Shown here in pieces: positions 6,445 through 14,233 of a stretch of DNA of 17,006 nucleotides. Source of the stretch: JBAXRT01 sp037131065 (GTDB lineage Bacteria; Bacteroidota; Bacteroidia; Bacteroidales; FEN-979); assembly GCA_037131065.1 (NCBI GenBank), contig JBAXRT010000058.1, positions 1 through 17,006 on the forward strand, in the 5' to 3' direction. Each line of letters opens with the position of its first letter. The stretch's first letter is position 1. The notes under the pieces were generated by a model that worked only from the letters and a program-made list of their open reading frames with translations, was not told the DNA's origin and ran no database searches. The position numbers were made by a program, and so were the translations under genes.

Positions 6445-6493
6445 AAAAAAACCTCCGTGTCACCTGTAAAACAGAGGAGAACGAAGGTTTTTT
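6445..6493 (-). terminator. intrinsic terminator downstream of ssrA
   Basis: On the minus strand AAAAAACCTTCGT (6493-6481) pairs with ACGGAGGTTTTTT (6457-6445) with one G-U wobble, and the loop holds a second small stem (CCTCTGT/ACAGG). The 3' arm ends in a run of seven T. It lies directly after the tmRNA 3' end and ends 7 nt before the methyltransferase ATG. Confidence 0.8.
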
Positions 6494-6494
6494 G

Positions 6495-6864
6495 TGGAGT
6501 TGGAGGGATTCGAACCCTCGTCCAGACAGGCAGCAAAACCGCTTTCTACATGCTTAGCCTTTGATTGGTTGTCGGGAACCGGCTGGTCAGAGGCAAACCC
6601 ACCGAAACCTTATTCCCTTTATTTCGCCCGGAAACCGGGAATGATCCCGGACTATCTCAACCTTTTCGATGCCTCATCCGGAACACCGTTGAGAAGGGTT
6701 TTCCGGGAGACAAGAGGCGCTTAACTTCTAAAATTAAGCAGCCAGTCTGTAAGAATAATTGTCGCCATTTATTGGCTTTGAGAACTGACTTTTAACGAGA
6801 TCTGCTCACGAACCCTCGGCATGCTTACGATTCCACTTCACTGTTGTCAAAACCGGTCAACCCC
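6495..6864 (-). ncRNA. ssrA: transfer-messenger RNA (tmRNA, ssrA)
   Basis: tmRNA rescues stalled ribosomes together with SmpB and tags the nascent chain for proteolysis. About 370 nt, one-piece form. The 5' end GGGGTTGACCGGTTTTGACA and the 3' CAACTCC pair as a 7-bp acceptor stem (GGGGTTG/CAACTCC, one G-U). The T-arm GAGGGTTCGAATCCCTC and the tmRNA-typical AAGCATGTAGAAAGC are present near the 3' end. After discriminator A (6495) the DNA reads CAA, so the CCA tail is not encoded and must be added. The tag reading frame is at 6734-6766, followed by GC-rich paired segments consistent with the downstream pseudoknots. The gene has its own promoter and terminator. Open reading frames across this region on either strand are artefacts. 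Confidence 0.97.
6734..6766 (-). other. tmRNA proteolysis-tag reading frame
   Basis: Ten sense codons from the resume codon GGC to the TAA stop encode GDNYSYRLAA. The Gly first codon is typical for Bacteroidota (known tags resemble GENNYALAA), and the LAA end is the ClpXP-type degron. The Arg before LAA and the extra residue are less usual. The exact resume codon is inferred from the family pattern. Confidence 0.85.
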
Positions 6865-6877
6865 GTGGAAATCGCTG

Positions 6878-6885
6878 CAAAGATA
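6878..6885 (-). promoter_or_regulatory. -7 promoter element of ssrA
   Basis: Minus-strand TATCTTTG is an exact TAnnTTTG match whose last base is 14 nt before the mature tmRNA 5' end, leaving a short precursor leader to be removed by RNase P. No clear TTG at -33. It sits between the gpsA stop and ssrA. Confidence 0.6.
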
Positions 6886-6893
6886 CAAAAAAA

Positions 6894-7949
6894 TCAGGGC
6901 TCTTCGATATTCAGGATGTTTTTGACAAAGGAGATGCTGTCATATTTCTGATCAAAGATCTTATAAAGTTCTGCTATGATCGGGAATTGTTTGTTCACAT
7001 TCATCTTTTTGGAGATCTCCTCGTAGAAAATATTCAGGGCCGTGCGGCCTTCGAGCACCAGTTCATGGGAAACATGCTCAGTGAAAAATCCTTTCCCGAT
7101 AAGCAGACCCAGGGTCCGGTTACGGCTCAGGTCGTTCAGGGCCGTGAGGGTAAAATCGCCGTAACCGCAGTAATTGAAAAGGGTGTCCTCCGATCCTCCG
7201 AAATAGACAAGAACCCTGCGCATCTCCCTGAAGGCCTTGGTCAGAACAAGAAAACGCAGATTGGCGGAATTAAAATGGGCATCGATGATCCCCAGGGCAA
7301 CTGCAAAAATGTTCTTCAGAATGCTCAGGATCTCCACACCGAGGATGTCATCCGTATAATCGAGGTGGATGTTCGTTCCATTGAATAGTGCCGTTATTTT
7401 CCCGGGAACCGGAGAAAGCGCACCATTCTTCGTTAGTGCGCGGTTCTTCAAACCCTGTCCTTTTCCGGGTTCAACCACCGGGGCCTCATATCCGAGAGTA
7501 AATCCTGTCGGCAAACGGTTGATGATCTCCCTGGCAAAACTCGGTCCTTTGAGGGTGCAGACCGGGTTTGGGAAACCCTCTTTCAGACACTCCGTTATCG
7601 TTTTATGCTCACTGCCGAATCCCTTGGCAAGGTTAACCAGGATGGCTCCGGGAGGGATATGCTGGCGAATACTTTTCAGGTAGTCAAGAAGAACCGCTGA
7701 AGGCACAGCCAGGAATATGACCCCTGAATTGTGCAGCCGGCGATTGTCTGTTGTTGCCTGAAGTGCAGGATGAAGCTGAAGGGTAGGAAAATATCTGGAG
7801 TTTATCCTGGTTTCGGTAATAGACTTCACAACATCTTTTTCAATGGAATGGAGAAGGATATTCCCCGTCCCGGTCTCTGCGAGAATATTTCCAAGGGCAG
7901 TGCCAATCATCCCGGCACCGATAAAGGTTATGGTCTCTTTCTCTTTCAT
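6894..7949 (-). CDS. gpsA: NAD(P)+-dependent glycerol-3-phosphate dehydrogenase
   Basis: Cytoplasmic enzyme that reduces dihydroxyacetone phosphate to sn-glycerol 3-phosphate, the backbone for phospholipid synthesis. The 351-residue protein has the Rossmann loop GAGMIG (11-16), AVPS (81-84), NLAKG (106-110), KGPSFA (134-139), the active-site Lys in LKN (K212) and NRTLG for phosphate binding. Compared with E. coli GpsA as I remember it, the distance from GPSF to LKN is about 21 residues longer. The extra part (about 160-182) coincides with a 67-bp imperfect palindrome in the DNA and keeps frame. The ATG at 7947-7949 is chosen because it puts the glycine loop at the normal distance; a TTG 36 nt upstream is unlikely. 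SD is weak. It lies 41 nt after the sensor kinase stop with no visible promoter between, so they may be cotranscribed. Confidence 0.94.
   Translation of the reverse strand: MKEKETITFIGAGMIGTALGNILAETGTGNILLHSIEKDVVKSITETRINSRYFPTLQLHPALQATTDNRRLHNSGVIFLAVPSAVLLDYLKSIRQHIPPGAILVNLAKGFGSEHKTITECLKEGFPNPVCTLKGPSFAREIINRLPTGFTLGYEAPVVEPGKGQGLKNRALTKNGALSPVPGKITALFNGTNIHLDYTDDILGVEILSILKNIFAVALGIIDAHFNSANLRFLVLTKAFREMRRVLVYFGGSEDTLFNYCGYGDFTLTALNDLSRNRTLGLLIGKGFFTEHVSHELVLEGRTALNIFYEEISKKMNVNKQFPIIAELYKIFDQKYDSISFVKNILNIEEP
7406..7472. repeat. in-frame imperfect palindrome inside gpsA
   Basis: Outer arms gaaccggagaaag (7406-7418) and cttttccgggttc (7460-7472) pair with one bulge each. Inner arms gcgcac (7418-7423) and gtgcgc (7436-7441) pair perfectly around a 12-nt loop. 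The element covers codons 160-182, the same stretch in which this GpsA is longer than the family norm. Whether it has other copies in the genome is not visible here. Confidence 0.6.
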
Positions 7950-7990
7950 GGCATCAATTTTTAAATGCACAATACATTTTAACAAAACAA

Positions 7991-10420
7991 TTACGAATTA
8001 CCTGTGCCGCCTGCTTCCCGGGAGTTCGGAAAAACCAGGGTAAAACAGGCCCCGTGCCTGTTGACCACAGTTAGTTTTGCCTCAATCTGGTTGACCAGGA
8101 TCCTGACGATCTGAGATCCCATCCCTTGCGTCGGTTCCGTGGTAAAAAATTCCGGAAGCCCGATGCCATCATCGCAAACTTTCAGTACCCAGAGATCCTC
8201 CTCCTCTTCTGCCTGAGACTCCGCTCTGCTGAAAGGTTCAAGGGATACCTGAACCGTTCCTGAAGTATTGCCTGGGAAAGCATACTTAAATGCATTGGTA
8301 AGCAGTTCATTAACAATCAACCCGAGTGGCAGGGCCATTTCGATATCGCATAAACATTCACGGAAATCCGTCTGAAGAGTGATTCGTTCCTTCTCATAAG
8401 CATTGGAAATAATATTCACCAGTGTTGAAAGATATTGATGAAGCTGTACACTGCGGATATTTTCACTGATATAAAGCTGTTCATGAACAAGCGACATTGT
8501 CCGGACACGAAGTTGCAGATCAGTGAGCGATAGGGAAAGGCCGGGATCCTCGGCACTCTCTTTCTGGAGATCCATCAGACTAATAAGTACGGCGAAATTA
8601 TTTTTAACACGCGTATGGATCTCTCTCAGAAGAATCTCTTTCTGCCTGGCATTTTGTGCAATTGCCTCTTCGTGGAGTACCCGTTCACTGACATCCCGGA
8701 GTGTGGATAACAACTCTTTCAGTTCTCCGGTGTCAGGATCAAAGATTGGGTTAATTGTAACATCAACCCACTTTATCGTACCATCTTTTGCAATGATACG
8801 GTAAAGCAGGTTCCCAGGGGCCCTCGTATTTTTCATTGTTTGCGCGACACTGTTCACCAGATCGTGATCCCTGGGGTCGATGAGACTCATAGGGCTTTTA
8901 TTGAGAAGTTCATGAGGTTCATAACCGAAGACGGTCTTGCAGGAAGGGGATATATATTTTCTGCTCAGGTTCTTGTCCATATGGGTGATCACATCGACGG
9001 AATGCTCAGCTAAAAACCTGAACAACTGTTCGCTTTCACGCAGCTTGGCCTCTGCCCGCTGTCTCTCCTCAATATCAGTTTCCAGCTGCTTGTTTAAGGC
9101 GATCAGGTTGAGCCTGGAGGTAACAGCCTGTTTTCTGAGTATGTATATCAGGATCACGATGGCTGTGGTAAAGAGCAACATCATCTCCAGCATGATGGTC
9201 TGGATCATACTCGTACGGTAATGAAGCCGCTGAAGTTCATTCTCCTTTTTCAGCAACTCATTCCTGATTTCTGCCTCCCTGATCTTGCGGCTGTCTTCCA
9301 GTTTTCTGATCTCTTTGTCGTTCTGATCTTCGATCAATTTTCGGTGGTAAATGGAATAATTTATGTAATTTTCCAAGGCCAGTTTTGAATTCCCTGTGGC
9401 CGTATAAAAACGTGACAATTCCAGGTAGGCATGTTCAAGCAGGATTGTTCTGTTGATATTTTTTGCTGTTTTAATCCCCTTATTCAGGTAGTAAAAGGCA
9501 GAATCATAAATACCCAGCCGCATGAAGGTCCCTCCGATGTTGATCAGTGAAGAGACCAGTAACTCTTTTGTCCCGACTTTCTCACGAACACCCAAGGCCA
9601 TGAAATTATATTTCAGGACAAGGTCATACTTCTCCTCTAGCTGGTAAACATGACTGAGACGTGTATAGAGAACCGCCCTTTCTGCTTCATCTCCGAGCGA
9701 GATACATCTTTCGATGGCCAGCTGGTAAAAGTAGATGGCCCTTATATAATCTCCCCTGAGAAGTTTGATGTCTCCCACCATTTTCAGGCATCGCTGCAAC
9801 TCACGGTTAGCACCGGCTTTTGAAAAATAATAAATAGATTTATAGGTGGCATTCTCAGCCTCATTCAACTTAATTATTTTATAATAATATTGGGCTTCAC
9901 AGAGATAATAGCGACCAAAATTGTACGGGTTGGATGTAAGGGCCAGGAGTTTCTCTATTTTTTTTACATACTCGAAAGCATTCTCAATTTCATCGATCTG
10001 AAGGTAACAGTCAACCACGAAAGCAAATCCCATCAGGGTTCCCTCAATATTACCGGCTTCCTTGTATAGGTCGGCTGCCTCAAAATAACAGGTCAGTGCA
10101 TTGTAATATTTTTCGTCATGATAGTTGCCGGAACCTACGTTAAGCAGCGCGGCAGCCTCCTGTGTTTTGCAGGGAAGCCCTTTGGCAATCATCAGGGCCT
10201 GGTTCGATAAATATTTGTATTGTTCAATATTATTTTGCTTGTACTTCTGTGCCTCTTCCAGCAGTGAATCGACTTGTTTGCAGGTAAATGAACCGGGGTA
10301 TTGTTCTTTTTCAACAGATGAAAAGACCCGAAAAGAAAAAATGGGGAATATAAAAACCAGGAGAACGATCCCCAGCAAGTAATTACTTTTTTTGGATTTT
10401 ATGCTTATTGCCTGTGACAT
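7991..10420 (-). CDS. TPR-PAS-HisKA_2 sensor histidine kinase
   Basis: An 809-residue membrane sensor. Segments in order: an N-terminal hydrophobic stretch (14-35; signal anchor or signal peptide), a long alpha-helical region with TPR-like repeats (about 45-365) probably outside the membrane, a charged coiled coil (365-398), a membrane span (about 404-428), a second short coiled coil (435-462), a PAS domain (463-585, with PAC end TLRDVSER), a HisKA_2 dimerisation helix with EIHTRVKNNF (phospho-acceptor H602), and a HATPase with N box NELLTNAFKYAF (704-715), G1 DDGIGLP (750-756) and G2 GMGSQI. HisKA_2 normally reads EIHHRVKNN; the second His is Thr here. ATG at 10418-10420 is used. No response regulator is adjacent; the regulator at 4308 is 2.5 kb away and need not be its partner. 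The signal sensed is unknown. Confidence 0.92.
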   Translation of the reverse strand: MSQAISIKSKKSNYLLGIVLLVFIFPIFSFRVFSSVEKEQYPGSFTCKQVDSLLEEAQKYKQNNIEQYKYLSNQALMIAKGLPCKTQEAAALLNVGSGNYHDEKYYNALTCYFEAADLYKEAGNIEGTLMGFAFVVDCYLQIDEIENAFEYVKKIEKLLALTSNPYNFGRYYLCEAQYYYKIIKLNEAENATYKSIYYFSKAGANRELQRCLKMVGDIKLLRGDYIRAIYFYQLAIERCISLGDEAERAVLYTRLSHVYQLEEKYDLVLKYNFMALGVREKVGTKELLVSSLINIGGTFMRLGIYDSAFYYLNKGIKTAKNINRTILLEHAYLELSRFYTATGNSKLALENYINYSIYHRKLIEDQNDKEIRKLEDSRKIREAEIRNELLKKENELQRLHYRTSMIQTIMLEMMLLFTTAIVILIYILRKQAVTSRLNLIALNKQLETDIEERQRAEAKLRESEQLFRFLAEHSVDVITHMDKNLSRKYISPSCKTVFGYEPHELLNKSPMSLIDPRDHDLVNSVAQTMKNTRAPGNLLYRIIAKDGTIKWVDVTINPIFDPDTGELKELLSTLRDVSERVLHEEAIAQNARQKEILLREIHTRVKNNFAVLISLMDLQKESAEDPGLSLSLTDLQLRVRTMSLVHEQLYISENIRSVQLHQYLSTLVNIISNAYEKERITLQTDFRECLCDIEMALPLGLIVNELLTNAFKYAFPGNTSGTVQVSLEPFSRAESQAEEEEDLWVLKVCDDGIGLPEFFTTEPTQGMGSQIVRILVNQIEAKLTVVNRHGACFTLVFPNSREAGGTGNS

Positions 10421-10441
10421 CGGATTCAGGGCATTATCAGA

Positions 10442-10449
10442 CAAAAATA
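10442..10449 (-). promoter_or_regulatory. candidate -7 promoter element for the sensor kinase
   Basis: Minus-strand TATTTTTG is an exact TAnnTTTG match, 21 nt upstream of the kinase ATG, in the 114-bp gap between divergent genes. No -33 TTG at the usual distance, so this is moderate evidence only. Confidence 0.4.
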
Positions 10450-10463
10450 GAAAATAAAACGGA

Positions 10464-10495
10464 TTGCGGTTTTTCTGGTTATATTCTTAAATTTG
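10464..10495 (+). promoter_or_regulatory. promoter of the polysaccharide operon
   Basis: TTG at 10464-10466 (-33 box) and TAAATTTG at 10488-10495 (exact TAnnTTTG) are separated by 21 bp, close to the Bacteroidota norm. It predicts a start near 10500 and a leader of about 35 nt before the dehydratase ATG. This is the best promoter match in the window, and the only one I see for the six following genes. Confidence 0.6.
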
Positions 10496-10534
10496 CCGTG
10501 AACAGATTGATCCGGACTAACAGTCACAGAAGCA

Positions 10535-11539
10535 ATGATGCAGTTAAAAGGCAAGACCGTTCTGGTCACAGGCGCAGGAGGATTCATCGGCAGTCACCTG
10601 GTTGATGCACTCCTGAAGCAGGAGGTTAAAGTCAGGGCGTTTATCCACTATAACTCCTTTAACCGGTGGGGGTGGCTCGATCCCACACTCCGCGAAAAGA
10701 TGACGGGATCTCCCGAGATCTTTACAGGCGATATCCGCGATCCGAACGGGGTCAGGGAGGCCATGAAAGGATGTGACGTGGTGTTCCATCTTGCAGCGCT
10801 GATCGGTATTCCCTACTCTTACCACTCTCCCGATGTGTATGTCGACACAAATGTCAAAGGCACCCTTAACATCCTTCAGGCGGCCAGGGATCTGAAGGTA
10901 AAGAAGATCGTTCATACTTCCACCTCGGAGGTCTACGGAACCGCTCAGTTTGTACCGATCACCGAGGAACACCCGGTGAATCCCCAGTCTCCCTACGCCG
11001 CAACCAAGGCCGGTGCCGACTTCCTTGCACTCACTTTTTTCCGTTCCTTCGGAACCCCAGTCGTTATAGTCAGACCATTCAATACCTATGGTCCGCGCCA
11101 GTCAGCCCGGGCCATCATTCCAACGATCATCACCCAGATCCTGGCCGGAAAAGAAAAGCTCTCCCTGGGCTCTCTCTCTCCCACCAGGGACCTGAATTTT
11201 GTTAAAGATACTGCCCTCGGGTTCATCAGGGCAGCAGAGAGTGACAAGGGGCTGGGAGAGTTGGTAAACCTGGGAACAAACCATGAGATCAGTATCGGAG
11301 ATCTTGCAAGGAAAATTGCAGCCATCACCGGTAAACCGGTTCAAATTGAGAGCGATGAGGAGCGGGTCCGTCCTGAAAAAAGCGAAGTGGAAAGGTTATG
11401 GGCTTCGAATGAAAAAGCTTCAACATTGCTCGGATGGTCACCCACATACACCCTGGACCAGGGACTCCGGGAGACCATCGACTGGTTTAAAAGTCCGGGG
11501 AATATGAATTTTTATAAGACAGATATCTATAACATTTAG
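10535..11539 (+). CDS. NDP-sugar 4,6-dehydratase, LegB-like (extended SDR)
   Basis: Converts an NDP-hexose or NDP-N-acetylhexosamine to the 4-keto-6-deoxy form with bound NAD. 334 residues, extended short-chain dehydrogenase: cofactor loop GAGGFIG (13-19), GDIRDPNGV (65-73), HLAAL (85-89), catalytic triad region STSEVYG with T130-S131-E132, and Y154-x3-K158. The segments HYNSFNRWGWLD, PYSYHSPDVYVDTN and RPFNTYGPRQSARAIIPT are those I recall from the LegB (legionaminic-acid) dehydratase group, so that subfamily is likely. The substrate nucleotide and N-acetyl group cannot be read from the sequence. The usual LegC aminotransferase and the LegI/LegF genes are not in the window, so legionaminate synthesis is not shown. 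It is the first gene of the operon; a second ATG follows directly at 10538. Confidence 0.9.
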   Translation: MMQLKGKTVLVTGAGGFIGSHLVDALLKQEVKVRAFIHYNSFNRWGWLDPTLREKMTGSPEIFTGDIRDPNGVREAMKGCDVVFHLAALIGIPYSYHSPDVYVDTNVKGTLNILQAARDLKVKKIVHTSTSEVYGTAQFVPITEEHPVNPQSPYAATKAGADFLALTFFRSFGTPVVIVRPFNTYGPRQSARAIIPTIITQILAGKEKLSLGSLSPTRDLNFVKDTALGFIRAAESDKGLGELVNLGTNHEISIGDLARKIAAITGKPVQIESDEERVRPEKSEVERLWASNEKASTLLGWSPTYTLDQGLRETIDWFKSPGNMNFYKTDIYNI

Positions 11540-11598
11540 CAGATCTATCCCGGGAATCTGGTTTCACCTTGTTCCCGGCAAACTGAAACCGAACCAAT

Positions 11599-12300
11599 AT
11601 GAAGGCAGTCATCCTGGCAGGAGGTAAAGGAACCCGGCTTAAACCCTATACTACCGTCATCCCTAAACCCCTGGTTCCCGTTGGGGAGAAAGCAATCCTG
11701 GAGATCCTGCTCGCCAGGCTGAAAAAATCCGGAGTGGATGAGGTCATTCTTTGTGTCAACCATTTTGCAGAGATCATTACCGCTTTCTTCGGTGACGGAT
11801 CCCGACACGGGATCAGGATCCGTTACTCCATCGAGGATCAGCCACTGGGCACAGTTGCCCCGCTGAAACTGATCTCCGATCTTCCGGAAAACTTCCTGGT
11901 CATGAACGGGGATCTCCTCACCGACCTTGATTTCAGGGATTTGTATGCCGATCATATAAAAGCCGGGACCCTTCTTACCGTTTCGACCTACAAAAGGACG
12001 ACCAAAATTGATTTCGGTGTGATCGAAGTGGACAGGCAGCACTTAAAGATGACCGGCTTCAGAGAAAAACCGGAATATAATTTTGAAGTATCCATGGGGG
12101 TCTATGCTATGAACCGCAAGGTCCTTGATTTTGTCCCGGATGGAAAACCTTTCGGATTCGACAACCTCATGCTATCCTTGCTGGAACATGATCAGACGGT
12201 CAGGATCTATCCTTACAATGGCTACTGGCTCGACATCGGGCGCCCTGATGATTATGAGAAGGCCAATGAAGATATCGATCTCATCACCCGTCTTTTATGA
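11599..12300 (+). CDS. sugar-1-phosphate nucleotidyltransferase
   Basis: Activates a sugar 1-phosphate with an NTP to give an NDP-sugar. 233 residues, a single NTP_transferase domain without a C-terminal left-handed helix. The nucleotide-binding loop is AGGKGTRLKPYT (7-18), followed by the PKPL motif (22-25). D105 in VMNGDLLTD is the likely metal ligand, and the end has WLDIGRPDDYEKAN, typical of mannose-1-phosphate guanylyltransferase-like and HddC/PtmE-like enzymes. It could be a guanylyl-, uridylyl- or thymidylyltransferase; with a LegB-like dehydratase upstream a GDP enzyme of the PtmE type is possible but unproven. It starts 59 nt after the dehydratase and overlaps the next gene by ATGA. 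Confidence 0.9.
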   Translation: MKAVILAGGKGTRLKPYTTVIPKPLVPVGEKAILEILLARLKKSGVDEVILCVNHFAEIITAFFGDGSRHGIRIRYSIEDQPLGTVAPLKLISDLPENFLVMNGDLLTDLDFRDLYADHIKAGTLLTVSTYKRTTKIDFGVIEVDRQHLKMTGFREKPEYNFEVSMGVYAMNRKVLDFVPDGKPFGFDNLMLSLLEHDQTVRIYPYNGYWLDIGRPDDYEKANEDIDLITRLL

Positions 12301-13166
12301 AGAAAATCCTTGTCACCGGCGCGTCCGGTTTTCTCGGGCATCCACTTGTCACTGCGTTGCGCTCTGCAGGCTATGACGTGACCGCAATCGATATTCCCGA
12401 CGGTGACATCACACAGGAAAGCACACTGGAACCCCATTTGAAATCAGGTATCTCAAGGGTCATTCACCTGGCAGGAAAGACTTTTGTTCCGGAAAGCTGG
12501 AAACATCCCTTCGACTACTACCGGGTCAATGTCATGGGAACAGTCAACGTGCTTGAATTCTGCAGGAAAAGCGGTGCCGGTATGACCTATATCAGTTCAT
12601 ACCTTTACGGCGCTCCGGATTATCTTCCCATTGATGAAAAGCACCCTGTGAAATGGTACAATCCATACAGTCATACCAAAGTTCTTGCAGAACAGACCTG
12701 CCGCTTTTACATGGAGACTTTCGGATTGCACGTTGTTATTCTCCGGCCATTCAATGCTTACGGACCGGGACAGCCCGCACAATTTCTGATACCTGAGATC
12801 ATTAAAAACGTCCTGGATCCCTCAGTTCAAAAGGTAGAGGTCATGGATCTCCGGCCGAAACGGGATTATGTCTTCATCGACGATCTGGTCAATGCCTTCA
12901 TGAAGAGCATTGATGTGACCTCAGGGACTTACAATGTGGGGAGCGGCTATTCATACAGTGCGGAAGATATCATCAATCTCGTGATGAAGATCACGGGTAT
13001 CGTAAAACCTTTCAGCTCAAAAGGAATGGAGCGGCCCAATGAAATCTTCGACCTTTATGCCGACTGCACAAGCGCAGGGAAGGAGTTGAACTGGCAGCCG
13101 GAAACACCGTTCGAAAAAGGGATCGAAGCCTGCATACAGTTCGCACGGAACAGACTGGGCGGATGA
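12297..13166 (+). CDS. NAD(P)-dependent sugar epimerase/reductase (extended SDR)
   Basis: 289 residues. It has the Rossmann loop GASGFLG (8-14), HLAGKTFVPESW (the substrate-side helix common in GDP-4-keto-6-deoxymannose reductase and GalE-like enzymes), serine residues S100-S101 in ISSYLYG, the catalytic pair Y124-x3-K128, and RPFNAYGPGQ. It is shorter than typical GalE (about 335), nearer to 4-ketoreductases (about 290-310). A likely role is reduction or epimerisation of the 4-keto-6-deoxy sugar made by the upstream dehydratase, giving the final activated deoxysugar; the stereochemistry cannot be predicted. ATGA overlaps with both neighbours indicate translational coupling. Confidence 0.85.
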   Translation: MKKILVTGASGFLGHPLVTALRSAGYDVTAIDIPDGDITQESTLEPHLKSGISRVIHLAGKTFVPESWKHPFDYYRVNVMGTVNVLEFCRKSGAGMTYISSYLYGAPDYLPIDEKHPVKWYNPYSHTKVLAEQTCRFYMETFGLHVVILRPFNAYGPGQPAQFLIPEIIKNVLDPSVQKVEVMDLRPKRDYVFIDDLVNAFMKSIDVTSGTYNVGSGYSYSAEDIINLVMKITGIVKPFSSKGMERPNEIFDLYADCTSAGKELNWQPETPFEKGIEACIQFARNRLGG

Positions 13167-14230
13167 AAAAGGTCCTCTATATCAAGCATGCCGACTCATC
13201 CTTCGTGCTGGCTGACCAGCGCACCCTGGAGAAATATTTTTCAGTCAAAACCTTTCTGATCGATCAAAAGAGACCAGGATTCTATTTTCTCCTGCGCATG
13301 CTGAACCTTTGCTGGTTCATCACAAGGAATGCTCCGGGAACCGATGCGATGATTGCCTGGTTCGGCGATTATCACTCATCGGTCATGGCTTTCTTCGGAA
13401 AACTCTTCCGTATAAAGGTGATCATCTTTGCCGGGGGGCAGGAGGCCATCTGTTACCCTGAACTGCAGAAGGGGGTCTATTATAAAAAATGGAGGGGTAG
13501 AGCAGTTCGGTATGCGCTAAGGAATGCCTCGCATATCATGCCAAATCACAAGTCGCTGATCTGGCATGAAAATTTTTATTATGACAAGTCTGGCAAGAAA
13601 GACGGAATAAAATATTATATCCCCGGGATCCAAACCCCGATGACAGTTGTTCCGAACGGGATAGAGACCGGCAGATTTTACCGCGATCACTCAATCCTCA
13701 AGAAACCGGCAAGGATCCTCACGGTAGGCACGATGAGCTCCCGGGCAGATTTTCTGAACAAGGGATTCGATCTTTTTGCTGAGCTGGCTCGACGGAACCC
13801 TGACCTTGATTGTGTCATTGTGGGGATAAAGCAATCATTCATGCCATGGATTGAAGAGCAATACCGGATTACAACCATCCCAAACCTGAAACTGATCTTC
13901 TATTTTTGTACTGATGATGTTCTTCTGCAACAATACAATGAAGCAAAGGTCTTTGTCCAGGCTTCTATTACGGAAGGAATGCCCAACACCCTGAGCGAAG
14001 CCATGCTCTGTGAATGCATTCCCGTGGGGTCGGATGTCAATGGCATCCCGGATGCCATGGGTGGTTGCGGTGTGATCGTCCCAAGACGGGATATCCTTGA
14101 TCTTGAAAAGGCTGTCAGAAAAGCCTTGTCAATGGATACCGGGGGAACGGCAAGGATACACGCCATGAGCGCATTCACCCGGGAAAAACGGGAAGAACAG
14201 CTGATGCTTCTCCTGAACAAAATTATTTAA
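13163..14230 (+). CDS. glycosyltransferase, GT4 family (GT-B fold)
   Basis: Transfers a sugar from a nucleotide donor with retention of configuration, probably on the cytoplasmic face of the inner membrane. 355 residues. The N-terminal half is divergent, with basic and aromatic stretches suited to membrane association. The C-terminal Glycos_transf_1 half holds VVPNGIETGRFY, the LTVGTMSSR strand with FLNKGFDL, and the E-x7-E motif E271-G-M-P-N-T-L-S-E279, which binds the donor. VPNGIE and EGMPNTLSEAM are classical for GT4. It overlaps the upstream SDR gene by ATGA and is 3 nt from the next gene. Donor and acceptor are unknown. Confidence 0.9.
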   Translation: MKKVLYIKHADSSFVLADQRTLEKYFSVKTFLIDQKRPGFYFLLRMLNLCWFITRNAPGTDAMIAWFGDYHSSVMAFFGKLFRIKVIIFAGGQEAICYPELQKGVYYKKWRGRAVRYALRNASHIMPNHKSLIWHENFYYDKSGKKDGIKYYIPGIQTPMTVVPNGIETGRFYRDHSILKKPARILTVGTMSSRADFLNKGFDLFAELARRNPDLDCVIVGIKQSFMPWIEEQYRITTIPNLKLIFYFCTDDVLLQQYNEAKVFVQASITEGMPNTLSEAMLCECIPVGSDVNGIPDAMGGCGVIVPRRDILDLEKAVRKALSMDTGGTARIHAMSAFTREKREEQLMLLLNKII

Positions 14231-14233
14231 CCG

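Noticed and set aside
6438..6536. N-terminal extension of the methyltransferase by 33 residues
   Set aside because: It would be read through the ssrA terminator and the tmRNA acceptor/T-arm; the zinc-ribbon start MKSCKICG at 6437 is the natural N-terminus.
6494..6795. Open reading frames on the plus strand across 6494-6795
   Set aside because: They are antisense to tmRNA and have no protein-family features.
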